A stretch of 64,000 nt of DNA. Source: Parastagonospora avenae f. sp. tritici 18332-5 (Eukaryota; Ascomycota; Dothideomycetes; Pleosporales; Phaeosphaeriaceae). Below, piece by piece: positions 53,284-64,000 of this stretch. How positions within the stretch are numbered: the stretch's first letter is position 1; each line of letters begins with the position of its first letter. A program made the position numbers and the translations under genes. The stretch is from contig JAFJTR010000066.1 in NCBI GenBank assembly GCA_022559985.1, forward strand, positions 62,001 to 126,000. Reading direction: 5' to 3'. A model generated the notes under the pieces. It ran no database searches and was not told the origin of the DNA. It saw nothing but the letters and a program-made list of their open reading frames with translations.

Positions 53284-56200
53284 TCACCAACCCACCCAAC
53301 TCTTGCTCATCACACGCCAAACACGCACTTCGCCAGACCGCAGATCCCCCATCTTGAAGCTCTCGGGCTTCACCTTCTTGTGCTCTCGACCCTGCTCCCA
53401 AACGCGCACTTTCTTCTTCGATCCGTCCCACTCTACTACCACGCCGACGTGGTCTGGTTTCCCTACATCGGTGCTGTATTTGGCGTGCATCGGACCAGTC
53501 TTGCCCTGGAACTTGGCGTTGCGGAAGGACACAATGTCACCGGGCCGGATCTCGTCGTATGATTGCGTGGAGGCATTGGCCAGGTTGGCATATACAAGCG
53601 CGCCAAACGCACGCGTCGAGACTGGCGGCAGCGCATCTTGGTAAGGCTTGAGGAGCTCGTCAACAAGGCCGTGTGGTGTGCCATTACCCACGACAGTGTT
53701 TTGCTTGCTCTCCACAGCCTTGGCGATTTGGCGTCCGAACTGTTCATATGCACTCTCAAGCTGATCAGGTCGCTGGCGTGGAGGCGGTTCCCTGTGCTGT
53801 TGCTGAAACTGGACGTCAGACACATTTTGTGCATCGAATTGCACAGACACGGTTGTCTGCGAGTAGTCCATATACAGGATGGAGATGACCTTCTCGACGG
53901 TGCTGCCAGACTGAGACTCTGATAGGTTGACTAGAACATCTTTTCGGGTTTGCAGTGACGGCGGCAACAACTTGGGCTGTGTCCACCAGTGCGAGGAAAC
54001 TGCAAGATCAATATCACTTGCAATGAAGTCTTGACTCAAGACAGGACGCGCCTGATCCACCGAGGTCCGGCTTCCCAAGGCACGATTGGCATCCAGCGAC
54101 TTTCTTCCACCCAGGGACACACGAGGCGGGGCTTCGGCTGGTGGTGGGGGCGGGGCTGGACGTTCTTGAGGAGGCAATGGAGGAGGAGCTCGCTCTTGCG
54201 GATGGGGTGGTGGGGGCGCGGCACTTCCAGGGAGAGGGGGTGGTGCATGCTGATGCGGAGGTGCTTGAGGCGGTGGCGGTGGCGGTCGATCATGCGACTT
54301 CCGTGGTGGTGGTGCAGAGTACAAATCGTCCTCATCGGATGACTCCGCCGCTTGTTGCTGTGGCTGTGGTATAGGAGGAATAGATGGAGGCATAGGTGGT
54401 GGTGGACGGCTTTGTGGTGGAGGAGGTTGACTCTGGGGAGGAGGGGGCACTGCTCGTGGTGCCGGCGTAGGTATAGTAGGCTGGGAGACGTAGCTGTATG
54501 GATCATAGTCGTCATCGTCTTCATCCACAGGGCCTGTCATTTTACGAGTTGGAGCAGGTACAGGGGGAATCGGTGGCGGTGCTCGGGGCGCATCGGTAGA
54601 TTGACGACTCGGAGCCTGGTGCGGTGGAGGGGGAGGTACTGCACGAATTCCGGACGGTGGAAGCGGTGGGATACCATGAGGAGTTGTTGGTGATTGAGCT
54701 GATGAGGGCTCGTCAGCGATGGTACTCTCATCGACACTTTCGTCTCGCATATGAGACTTCAAAGCGTCCTTGTGTGTTGCTCCAGACGCGATATCGGTAT
54801 CGTAGTCGCCTTCGTAGTCAGTCTCACCCTCCATACGGTCGACCTTTGTTGATGGCCCAGTCCCTTGTCGAGAGGGTGGCGCTTGTGTTGGTGGAGGTGG
54901 CGGAGGGGGTCGGACAGCTGCTGGTGACGCCGGACTTCCAATGGGAAATGAAGAATGACGTCTGCTGGACTGCTCCTGGGACTGTTCATCTAAGCCAAAG
55001 TACGAACTTCGCTTTGGTGGTGGTGAGGCGAATCCAGTAGGGCTACGTGGTGACATGGGGTGAGCATCAGTCAACTCGTCACCAGACTCGGAGCCAGGGC
55101 CAGGAGAGGCAACCTGAGGAAGCGGTGGTGGTACCGGTCGAGCTGTAAGATGTCAGTGATGAAAGAATAATAAGTGTGATGGCCACTTACAGGCTGCTGG
55201 AACTGGAGGCGGAGCAGGCCGTCCTGTGCTTGTCAGCATTTGTCGTTGAGTGGAATGGGCAAGGGGAGATTCGAGCAACTCTGCCAAACATACTGGCTAC
55301 GCTTACAGTCATGACATACTCCAACAGACCGTCTGACGCTGAGTACGTCTTGGTGACAATCTCGGAGGACGACAACTGAGAGCGTTCCAAAGTTTGGCGG
55401 CTGAAGCATTTGAGGGGTTTGCGAGGAATCACAAACTTACTGTCAGATGGGACTGGCGGCGGCCGCTCAGCAGTCGGTGTCTGCATCGCCTGAGATGCCA
55501 CATCTTCCACATCCGGAACCTCATCGGCCGTGTGAGCGCCTGTGATAGGGCGTGCTTCCTCGTCTTCCTTTTCCACAGAGAGCTGCCTATCCTCCTGTTC
55601 TGGACTCTTGACAGATGGCATACCAGGCATGGGGAACATGGCTACTCTTTGCTGTGGGACCGAGCGCTCCTCATCATCTTCCGCCTTCTTTTCACCAGTC
55701 TTCTTCTTCTTCGGTGGAAGACTGCCCATTGGCATACCGCCGAACATGCCAGGCATGCCCATGCCTCCGCTCATCTTCGCCATACGCTCACGCAGCTCCA
55801 GCTTGCGCCTGGTCTCGGCATCCATTTCGTCTTCCTCTTCTTCTTCCTCAACATCCTGTTCATCACCAACGTCTGGCTCCTGCGAGGGTGCAGCTGGTGC
55901 TCTGATGGGCAGAGGAGGATGTGCATGCTTCGCGCGATCCTCGTCATCCTCGACACTGGTGGATTCACCCCCAGCGTCTTCGGTGTTGTCTGCACCTGAC
56001 TGGTCGGCATCATTCTCGCTGACAAGCTCGCGATCGTGATGAGAGTCTGGTGACCTTATGTCGTGTGACGTTCGCGAGGGTCGAGGATGATCCATAGACT
56101 GGCGCTGCTTAGAACCGGCGCTGGCAACTTGTTCTAAGCCTGTGTCTTCGCTGTCTTCGGCAGGACCCTCGTGGGACTCTGTCCGTTGCTTGACCGGGGG

Positions 56201-57103
56201 TCGTTTTGGCTTGTCTTTGTGTATGGCTGCAGCAGCGCGCTCGGCCTGTTCCTGCTGTTGCTTCTGCAAAAGCGCGATGCGCTCTTTCAAACTGATCTTC
56301 GGCTGACTATCCTCTTCGGCCTCTGGCGCAGCTCCAGCGTCGTGGGAAGCAAGACCAGCTCTATCTGCTGCATCCTGATCCTGTGCCTTGCGCTCTGCAA
56401 TCTCGGGGTCTTCGTCACGGCGGTACGCCTTGACTTGTGGAGCTTCCTTCGGCGGAGGCACGTAGGCATTGCGGCTGGGGGGAGGAGCTACGAACGGTCT
56501 CTTAATAAAGTTGGCCGGAGCGCCTCCAGCTTTGAAGGGCTGGATGGGTGCCGCAGCGGGCGCATTGAAGGCGGCGATGCGGTCGCGGAAGGCATTGGAT
56601 TTGGCTGCGACTGGGGGCGGGGCTTTCTTGGTCGCAGGAGTTGCCTTGACTGGTTCGTCTGCCACGGCGGGGAGCTCAGCAGATTTGGTGCTGACAGCAG
56701 ATGGCGGAGACATGGGCGACATTGGGGTGGGTTCTGCCTTGGCTGCAGGAGGAACCTGGGCAGGAGGCGGCTGGGGCTTAGGGGGCTCTGCCTCTTCGTG
56801 CTGCACCGGCTTGGACTCTTGAGGTATCACAGGCGTGGGAGGCGCCTCTTCCTGTGCGGCAGGCTGCTCCAATGGCCGGTGTCGAGACACCCGGTTGGGC
56901 CGAGGCGGCGGTGCTGGCTCGTACCGCTCGACAAAATTCCTGGGGAAGAGGCCATCGTGCCTGGCACCGGTGTCGTCCTGGTACTCGCCCACATACCAGT
57001 CGTCCCCCTCTTCCTCGGTGACGCTAATGACCTGGCCCTGCTTGAAGTTGAGGTCGTCCTCGTGGGGCGACGAGTAGTCGTAGACAGCTTTGACTTTGAA
57101 CAT
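53284..57103 (-). CDS. BBC1: Bbc1/Mti1-type SH3 protein of the actin patch (AIM3/BBC1 C-terminal domain)
   Basis: Three exons read leftward: 57103-55441, 55223-55191 (33 nt) and 55142-53284; 1184 residues. The N-terminal SH3 domain (residues 1-~65) has FKVKAVYDYSSPHEDDLNF, GDDWYVGEY and GLFPRNFVERY. The middle is long, Pro- and acid-rich and low complexity, including a KISLKERIALLQKQQQE helix and many PPPPP stretches that could bind SH3 or profilin. The C-terminal ~250 residues form a folded BBC1-type domain: HWWTQPKLLPPSL, EKVISILYMDYSQTTVSVQF, GRQIAKAVESKQNT, RPGDIVSFRNAKFQGKTG and PDHVGVVVEWDGSKKKVRVWE. The SH3 at the N-terminus and this C-terminal domain match yeast Bbc1, which restrains Las17/myosin-driven Arp2/3 activity at endocytic sites. 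It is divergent from the Rtr1-type gene. Confidence 0.9.
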
Positions 57104-57549
57104 GGCGGACGGCAATGGGGGCAGACGCGCGATGGACCACAGCTACGGGAAGCTTGGGTGGAGGTGCAGCTACGGCGGGCCCGGATGAGCTGCTACAACG
57201 TCTTGGGCGCGTGTGAAGGGTGGTGCGCGGCGGGATCGGTGGGAGCTAGCTGTGGCTGCCCGATGACGCAGACATCAGCTTCTGGGACAATGCGGGGCGC
57301 GCGGAACAATCAGGCGGCTTACAATTCACTCCTGGCGACCATGCAGCAATCAGGGAGAGGCGGTAGGGAGAGGTGAGTAGGTGAAGGGCGGGGGGCGTGC
57401 TCTCGCTGGGGTGTGGGAGTCGTCACTGCGAGCCCTGGAGAGCAAAGCCACGCTCCTGCTAAAACCGCGCGGGGCTCTTGGCGCATGCGATGCGCTTTAG
57501 GCTCCACCCTGCAGCAGCAACCACGCATCCATTGTGCATTACTCACGAC
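57104..57549. other. Divergent promoter region, BBC1 / RTR1
   Basis: 446 bp between the two ATGs. It is GC-rich and purine-biased on the plus strand near 57345-57400 (GGGAGAGGCGGTAGGGAGAGG). No TATA box was seen, as expected for housekeeping genes. Confidence 0.5.
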
Positions 57550-58446
57550 ATGCCGCCCAAGTCGATACTCAAGAAGACGGCCGCACCCGCAAACGCCGCA
57601 CCAGGCACAAAGCCCGCCAACCCGCGCCATCTCCAGGTCGCACTCCACCATGCCAACATTCTGGAGGAGCGCAAGCGCGTCGAGGCCGAGGTGCTCGATG
57701 CCATCATGACGCTAATGGAATATCCAGCCGCGTCTGATGCAGATCCAAAACAGCCGTCTGCTGCCGACGCCCAATTCTTCCGCGAGGCTGTCATCCCCTT
57801 CCAGCCCTCCGACTACGACTCGCTGATCGAGGAGCGCAACATCTACGGCAAATGTGGCTACGCCCTTTGTCCACGCCCCACGAAGAAGGCGCGCTCGACG
57901 GCGCGAAAGCAGTTTGTCGACACGCAGTATGGCGTCGAAATTGTCGACAGAAAGACGCTGGAGGTGTGGTGCTCGGATGATTGTGCGAAGCGGGCGCTCT
58001 ACGTGAAGGTGCAGCTGAACGAGGAACCCGCGTGGATGCGCCAGGGTGGATATGCCGACAAACTCGAGCTCATGGTCGACAACGCCGCAGAGCACCAGAT
58101 GACCCTCCCTTTGCGACCAAAGGCAGCCACGACCCCCACGCCTGTCCAAGACGACGAGGACGATATTGCCGCAGCCTGGGCAGCCCGCGAGGATGCCATG
58201 GGCGACCTTGCCCTTGAGCGTGGCGAGAAGCCGGGTCAAGTGAGCAAGACCAACAACGATCTTGTGAAAGACCAGATCACAGAACGCTTGCCGACCAGCG
58301 CGCCACCGCAGCCGCCGTCGCTCTCCTCACAGATCTCGGAACACACCTTGGCTATCGAGGGCCATGTGCCACAAATCGACAGGAAGGACAAAGACGACGA
58401 GGACGAGGACGACCCGCAGGACTGGGAAAAGCACCTGCCTGGATGA
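57550..58446 (+). CDS. RTR1: Rtr1/RPAP2-type RNA polymerase II CTD phosphatase
   Basis: An intronless frame of 298 residues from ATG 57550 (MPPKSILKK). The zinc-binding RTR1 domain covers ~55-180: DYDSLIEERNIYGKCGYALC provides C-x4-C and EVWCSDDCAKRALYVKVQL provides C-x3-C, with the conserved EEPAWMR afterwards. The family removes Ser5 (and Tyr1) phosphate from the Pol II CTD and helps import the polymerase. The C-terminus is acidic (KDKDDEDEDDPQDWEKHLPG). Two ATGs upstream in frame (57478 region) were rejected because the peptide before MPPKS is not conserved-looking. Confidence 0.9.
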   Translation: MPPKSILKKTAAPANAAPGTKPANPRHLQVALHHANILEERKRVEAEVLDAIMTLMEYPAASDADPKQPSAADAQFFREAVIPFQPSDYDSLIEERNIYGKCGYALCPRPTKKARSTARKQFVDTQYGVEIVDRKTLEVWCSDDCAKRALYVKVQLNEEPAWMRQGGYADKLELMVDNAAEHQMTLPLRPKAATTPTPVQDDEDDIAAAWAAREDAMGDLALERGEKPGQVSKTNNDLVKDQITERLPTSAPPQPPSLSSQISEHTLAIEGHVPQIDRKDKDDEDEDDPQDWEKHLPG

Positions 58447-59002
58447 GGTACAAAGCTCATATCACCGACGAAGCAAGGAATCAACAGTCACTTGACCCGT
58501 GGTGGCGAGACGAGAACATGGTGGAATCAACCCTCAAGAGCAGATTGTCAGCCGGCAGCGAGCAATCATTGCGACCAAGTCCAATGCTTGTCAAGACACG
58601 TTTAGGCGAGATGCTTTTTAGTTTTCGCCAAGTGTCAGGCTCCGCGCCGCGAGAGCAAAGGGCCAAAGCCATGTGATCGCAATGGAGGAATAGTGTAGGA
58701 CAGGGAAATGTGAAAGGAGGATGGTTGGTAGCTATTTATGCTTGAATGCAGCTGCAGTATATTGATAGAGCACACCACCACAAAGCAAATATCGATACAG
58801 CAAGTACTATAATGTTGTGAAGCCTGGTGCTCCATGTCCGAGTGATGTGCGTGCAGCGAATCGACGCCCACGGAGGTCCGCGCACTAGCGTAATGTCATC
58901 TTCGAGATTTCGAGCCCACGGCAGCATTCAAGTGCCAGAGCCAGCATCATCACGTCAGCCGCCCATTGACGCACCGTACGCGGCTGTCGCATCACCGCCA
59001 CC
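58447..59002. other. Intergenic: RTR1 3' flank and MRP51 promoter
   Basis: A 556 bp gap between two plus-strand genes. Only shadow frames. The MRP51 ATG is in strong context (CCACCATGG). Confidence 0.5.
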
Positions 59003-60625
59003 ATGGCTCTCCGCCGCCAGTCGTCGTCGCCTACCGCCAACCTCCTCCGCAATTCCCGCCTGTTCGCTCTCCCAAACCCTCTCCCACGCCCCAATGTGGG
59101 CCAGACGTACGGCGCGGGCGTTACCAGGGCTTCGGATACAGCCACTCTTCCCTACCCCACACATCAAGCCATTGCAACAACGAAGAGCTCATTAGTGCGA
59201 GGCGACTGGGGGTTGAAGCGACCGCTGCCCGCGCGGAGTCGTCTGTTGCAGGTCAGCGATCCCGTGCTACGAGTGACGCAGCTGGACACGATTGAGCATG
59301 TCACCGACTTCGACTCAGCAGCCGACCATGTGCGCACAAGGCAAAAGTTTGAGGAGCTGTCTGTGCCCATGATGAAGGGCATGTCGCAGATGAACGCCTA
59401 TGACTTGTCTTCTTTGCAGCCACTAGGAGCTTTCGAAAAACGCGACGACACAACTTCTTACGATTCTGCTTTGGGCATGGATGAGGCTGGTCTATACCTG
59501 CGAGCTTTGAAGGAAAACACCAAGAAGACCGCAAAACATTTCACTCCGTTCAAGCCGCCACCCGTAGATGTCGCAGTCCACAACAGCAAGAGATGGAAGC
59601 ACGACGGACCCTGGCTGCCTGGCATGAATGCCGACGACTTCACCACGTATCTGAGCAGAGAAATTTCGAAACGGCGATCCGAGTTCAACACCTACCTCCG
59701 AGAATTCGTGAAGAATGAGATTTATACCACACGTGCCCTCGCCGCTTCCAGAGACGGGGAGGTGGCGCCTATAGACACCGAGGAGGCCGAGAAATGGAAA
59801 CAAGAGCGATCAAAGCAATGGGCACAAATCAGCGAAGAGGACATTGAAGCGGGCATCAAATCTCTTCGTCGAGAAACAGCCAACAACCCCCTCGCCTCGA
59901 AGCTTGTCACGAAGCTGATCCTTCCCTTCTTACGACTGCCCACTATTAAGCTCAAAAACACTGCCTATAGGGAGAATGCCTCAGGTCGCGACATTGAGCA
60001 ATATCAGTTTGACACAGAAAGCGCGCCGCTATCTACTCACCCCTCTGCTGGTCTCGGTTACCTACGGACACGCTCTTATATTGCCAACCACCCCATTCTC
60101 GGACCCCAATCATCGCCGTCACCAGTAACTGCGCGAGTAGTCCAACCTCGGGCATCCAAGGCCAGAGAAACCTACGCCAAACTCGGTGTCGGTGGTTTCG
60201 TGACAAACGACCAATACCGCAGCACCGACATATCTGTATCCAGGACCGCAAACAGCAACAATGCCAAGGATGTAGAGACTATCGACATAGACACCCCCGG
60301 AGGCAAGAAGATCCTCGTGCAGCCATTGTTCGGTAGCGTCAGTAACGACGGCCGCATTCACATCAAGATTAGGCGTTCTGTTGGCCCTGAAGCCCAGGTT
60401 GCCCGCGGCGAGTTGGACGACAAGCCACCGGTCAGGGAAAATGCTTTGGATGATAGTGAATTGCTCAAGGGCTTAGGGCGCAAGGATAGTGGGATCAAGG
60501 AGCTGGATGAACAGAGCGCCAAGGCCAGGCAGTTGAGCGACTTTCTGGGTGGCATGAGGCCTGAGAGCGAGGGGAAAGGTACGCCAGGTCGGGGGTTTCC
60601 GGGAGTTGGAGATGCGTTGAGGTGA
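59003..60625 (+). CDS. MRP51: Mitochondrial small-subunit ribosomal protein Mrp51 (bS1m-like)
   Basis: An intronless frame of 540 residues. The N-terminus (SPTANLLRNSRLFALPNPLP, DTATLPYPTHQAIATTKSSL, RGDWGLKRPLP) is the hallmark block of the fungal Mrp51 family and includes the mitochondrial targeting region. Further conserved-looking pieces are DTIEHVTDFDSAADHVRTRQ, WLPGMNADDFTTYLSREISK and HPILGPQSSPSPVTARVVQP. Mrp51 belongs to the 37S mitoribosomal subunit and contacts mRNA 5' leaders in translation initiation. The C-terminal ~100 residues are charged and probably disordered. The start lies in a perfect Kozak-like context. Confidence 0.93.
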   Translation: MALRRQSSSPTANLLRNSRLFALPNPLPRPNVGQTYGAGVTRASDTATLPYPTHQAIATTKSSLVRGDWGLKRPLPARSRLLQVSDPVLRVTQLDTIEHVTDFDSAADHVRTRQKFEELSVPMMKGMSQMNAYDLSSLQPLGAFEKRDDTTSYDSALGMDEAGLYLRALKENTKKTAKHFTPFKPPPVDVAVHNSKRWKHDGPWLPGMNADDFTTYLSREISKRRSEFNTYLREFVKNEIYTTRALAASRDGEVAPIDTEEAEKWKQERSKQWAQISEEDIEAGIKSLRRETANNPLASKLVTKLILPFLRLPTIKLKNTAYRENASGRDIEQYQFDTESAPLSTHPSAGLGYLRTRSYIANHPILGPQSSPSPVTARVVQPRASKARETYAKLGVGGFVTNDQYRSTDISVSRTANSNNAKDVETIDIDTPGGKKILVQPLFGSVSNDGRIHIKIRRSVGPEAQVARGELDDKPPVRENALDDSELLKGLGRKDSGIKELDEQSAKARQLSDFLGGMRPESEGKGTPGRGFPGVGDALR

Positions 60626-63500
60626 TGATGCGTGGTTTGCATAGTGTATAGAATTGTACATGAAATTCACTTCTTTGCCATCTTGCATACTAAGACTTAC
60701 GCGCTGTGACTAGATCTTGAGCTTGAGGCGTTGAGTGAGTCATGGCGACGTCTACAATACATGTAGATCTCAAACATTCTGACCAGAATGCCGATATGAA
60801 GCGAGGATACTCTTTCTCCAGTTTACAATGTCAGTCGAAATGCCATGTCTCTCATCTAAGTGACACTTGCTACGTTCGCAGTGCACGCGCTAAGACACAC
60901 GTGCGCCCGTACAAAGATAGCCAGCAGCCACAATCAACATGAGGAGGCGATGATAGGGGTGGAGCTATACATCGTTGCCAACACAACACTAACACCCACG
61001 TGATCCACAATTGGGCTAATTCTAGCTCTGCGACGGTGCTCGACCGCACCCACGTATGCCATCTCGAACAAGTCTCACATTTCCAACTCGGCAAAGCCAT
61101 CGCTATCCGATCATCGCTCCCGTTCCAAACATATCCTCAGCTCGACATGTACCCTGGACGAAAAGCTTGATGGTCCTTCGATAGGCTGCGATCGGTGAGG
61201 GAAGGGAGATTAGTCACGCACATGTCGGTACCGAGGGAGTATAACGCGGAGACGGCAGGGTAAGACGAGTGAGACGGATGCGGATGAGACAAGGGGGCTG
61301 TGAGGGAGTACTGATGAGACTTTGCTCGGGTTGGAAAATGTGTTGAATATGTAGGTTTGCCTGGCGTAAGTTCTGCATGTTGTCGTCGGGGAAAGGACCA
61401 GGCTGCAACGGAGGTACACACAGGCTGTTCAACTCCCGTCAAACAACATGGCGGATGTAATCGGATCCTCCAACTGCGCAGACCAGGCCAGCAATGCCCG
61501 ACCGTCAGCTATCCGTTTCAAGAGCAGATGGTCAAGCACGCTGTGTGGTCGCCGTCAGATGGCCGGTTTCAAGCAGCATCGATGCGAGGCCATCGTCTGA
61601 CCTACCATGCTTTGCAGACGGACGAGTTGGACGTTGACTTTACACGCAGTTGCCTGGATGCCATCTTTAGGCTAGGCAGCCGTTTGCAGTGGTTTCTTCC
61701 TCACCTTGGCGCCGTCGGAACAACCTTCGCCAGTGGACACTCCGAATGTCTTGCATGTTTCTGCTAGGAGGCTGTGCATCATGAGCAGGCGCCTGGTGGT
61801 ATAGGCGCGCCTGATCGTGGCGTCGAGGCTGGTGCGGCGTCAAAGGCCAAAATTGGATCACACATTAGCCGGCACAAGGACGTCCTTTGTGACGCAATTC
61901 AAAGGCTCCGAGGGGGGTTTTGGGGGTAGGGATACGCGTTTTGGGGCCAAATCTTCTGTCCGTGTCGGATGTAGCGCTTCAGCGTGCGTGGTCTTGCTTC
62001 CACACAATCGACTCACCGCTTGGACTTTTAAATTAAGGAATGTTCATGCTTCGCGTCCCGCCTCTTGCGCCATCGGTCCAGTGATCATGGAGGATTTGTG
62101 CCACAGTGATGGAGAAGAGGTCAAGTGTGGCTGCTGACAGTGTGGCTCAGCATTGCGCTTGCCTAAATCGGTGACATGGAAGTGTGTGATGCGCCAGAAT
62201 GAGCGGTGTCGACGCTCGCTTAGGACAATATGGCGCAAATTTCTTGCGAGATTGCAGCCCCCAAAGTATCATGTAATAGAAGATGGCCGAGGGATACGTA
62301 GGCCGTGCGGCTGGTGCGGCGGGCTGTGAATAGATGGAATCACTGGGTGGGACTTGAGCAGTATGACGAGCCACAGTCACCAGGAGGCGTTCGTGTGACT
62401 TCGAGGAAATATCAAGGTGGGAAATGTGGTGGAAATGTCGGCGAATAGTGTCAGCGATTGGGTATCAACGTGCGTGCCGGCGGCAAGTCAAGGAGTAATA
62501 AGGTGGGAAAGGGGCCGACAGAGCATGCGCTGACAAAAACACCCTGGGGATGCCTGCCTACTTCGAGTATGATTTTCGTGGTGTGGTGTTGGTCTTGATG
62601 CAAATTCGTGGTCTTTTCCGGGCTCAAGGCAACAAGACGGCGTGCTGCTCACGCGCTCAGCAGATTGCACACTAGAGTCGCTCATTGCATGCAAGTGCAG
62701 CCTGGGAATGACGGTAGAGTTGCCAAAGTGCAACTCTCAATTTGCCGAAATTCTGAAATTTCAGGAGCCGAGTAAGGACAGCATGCGAACGCTGCGGGTT
62801 TGGAGCTCGCGTGCATCTTGCGGGTGCATCCCGTACGGTAGCGTGCCGCCCGCATGGAGGCCCCACCAACTATTCGCACGGCCAAAAAGACATCCACTCG
62901 TCCACCACACCTCCGAGCCAAAATGCAATATGGTCGGGCATTGGGCGCCGACCAGCAAATCGCCAGTCTTTGGTGCCTGGCGTGAGCGACGTGCTGCCAG
63001 GCCGGTCAAGACTTGCAGCATCTGCTGCATAGCCCCCACCACCACTGTCCAGTCGACGTAGAGCTGAAAGTGCGACGGCGAGACGAGACGCGCATTCTTA
63101 ATGACCGTCCGTCAGCAGCAAAGCAAGTACCTCTGGCGCGCCCAAGCATGTCGCCGTCGCCGAGCGCAAACATTGCCGGCGGAAGTGAGGTGCAAATGGA
63201 GAGTAGGGAGTGCTCGAGCGTCGGCTCCTTGTGATTGCTGCCCATCGAGTCCACAGCTGAGACATTTCTTCCGGCCGCTGCGGTAAAACATTCAGGATAT
63301 GCGACGCGAAGCTTCCATTGTTCGTTCCAATCGCAGCGATTCCACACCCCTCGTCATCACCCTCAGGCTCACGACACCGGTCGCCCGCAGGGGTGGGCCG
63401 TGGCTTGGTCGTTTCCCATCCGCTTTGCGCAGGCTGTGCTTTCACCGCAGCGCTCCAACTTAAGGTGGGCCCGGGACGCCCCAACTCTCGTTCATGCTAA
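60626..63500. other. 2.9 kb region without a supported gene
   Basis: Frames up to ~139 codons occur on both strands but overlap each other, lack family resemblance and do not chain through plausible introns. A CACGTGATCC motif and an ATTGG (inverted CCAAT) box occur near 60997-61015. No tRNA, transposase or tandem repeat was recognised. It may be a long upstream regulatory region or contain non-coding transcripts. Confidence 0.45.
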
Positions 63501-64000
63501 GCTCGTCTTCGCAGCCTAGCTTTTCTTCTTCTCGGCGCAGGTATACCTGCTCCATCTTTGTATTCCCCCGGTCTCCTTAGCTCGGTGCATTTTCAGGCTA
63601 CAATCTACGCCGCATTCCACTTAAATCACCTCTTCGCCCAGTAGGGCTGCGCTTTGCTGCTCGACTCTGCATACCATCCTGCAGGCAACCGCTGCACATC
63701 ATTTCATTTACGTCCCTCCGCCTCTCCGACTCTTGCTTTTTGAACGAACGCCTCCTTCCGCTCATCTTACCAACGACTTGTCTCAGTTGTGTCATCATCT
63801 GCACCTTCAAAAACTTTCCAGTCCTCAAATCTCAAGGAAGCATCGGCACCAAGAGTCACACAAAATACAACAGCCTCGAAAACAAATTTCAGGGTCGCAA
63901 AAAGAGTTCCTTGTACTACTGCCGGCTACTTGAACTTTGCCTATTCTCCGACCAGGATCTGGCTTCGGATAAGCTGATTTGAGAAATTCAACACCACTTT
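63501..64000 (+). promoter_or_regulatory. Pyrimidine-rich promoter/5' leader of a gene beyond the right edge (inferred)
   Basis: From about 63510 the plus strand becomes CT-rich (AGCTTTTCTTCTTCTCGGCG, CTCCGCCTCTCCGACTCTTG) and then A-rich. This pattern is common before and within 5' leaders of strongly expressed fungal genes. No start codon with a long frame is reached before 64000, so any gene lies outside. Confidence 0.35.

Noticed and set aside
56171..57376. 401-codon plus-strand open frame opposite BBC1
   Set aside because: It is antisense to a well-supported SH3 protein with low-complexity GC-rich codons. Its translation is Leu/Gly/Arg-rich with no domain, as expected of a shadow frame.
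61441..61602. 53-codon frame starting MADVIGSSNC
   Set aside because: Short, no conservation evident, and no splice extension.

Overview
The window is nuclear DNA of a filamentous ascomycete. Genes are split by short introns (about 45-60 nt) with fungal GTRNGT donors and CTNAY-like branch points. The gene complement (fungal Akr1, Afg1, metC-type cystathionine beta-lyase, fungal bestrophin, Mrp51, Bbc1-type SH3 protein, secreted GH28) fits Pezizomycotina. The small introns and several gene families fit Dothideomycetes, probably Pleosporales, but that placement is inference. Genes lie on both strands as independent transcription units. I found no operons, rRNA, tRNA, CRISPR array or intact mobile element.

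Left part (1-25 kb), in order: the 3' end of an ABCC transporter; AKR1 palmitoyltransferase; AFG1 AAA ATPase; a broken membrane-protein gene (in-frame stop plus frameshift); an iron-type alcohol dehydrogenase; mitochondrial Hsp70 (SSC1-type) with a perfect heat-shock element, divergent from a DUF2415/WD40-like gene; cystathionine beta-lyase; a bestrophin channel; an F-box-like gene; an Arg/Ser-rich ORF; and a CHIP-type TPR/U-box ligase.

Middle part (25-48 kb): a stand-alone adenylation-domain protein that meets a secreted GH28 pectinase tail to tail (16 bp between stops); mitochondrial dihydroorotate dehydrogenase; a 1228-residue AAA ATPase whose tail carries a 15-bp minisatellite; a five-exon fungal protein resembling a STAND/NACHT protein without a Walker A; a single-pass membrane protein; ribosomal protein eS17; a CAX-type Ca2+/H+ antiporter; a secreted M28 aminopeptidase with PA domain; a coiled-coil membrane protein; and a small type I membrane protein whose 3' end lies in a diverged tandem duplication.

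Right part (48-64 kb): a 437-residue protein of unknown function; a tiny two-exon candidate gene; BBC1/MTI1-like SH3 protein, divergent from an Rtr1/RPAP2-type CTD phosphatase; mitoribosomal Mrp51; and 3.4 kb without a convincing gene, ending in pyrimidine-rich DNA that looks like the promoter and leader of a gene beyond the right edge.

Exon models were built by hand from splice consensus, frame continuity and remembered family sequence. They sum to whole codons wherever stated, but none was tested against transcripts. Most of the content is housekeeping. The more unusual observations are a GC-AG intron that restores the GH28 GDDC motif, the decayed membrane-protein gene, the frame-preserving duplication near 48 kb, the retained-intron isoform possibility in BBC1, and the Walker-A-less STAND-like protein.
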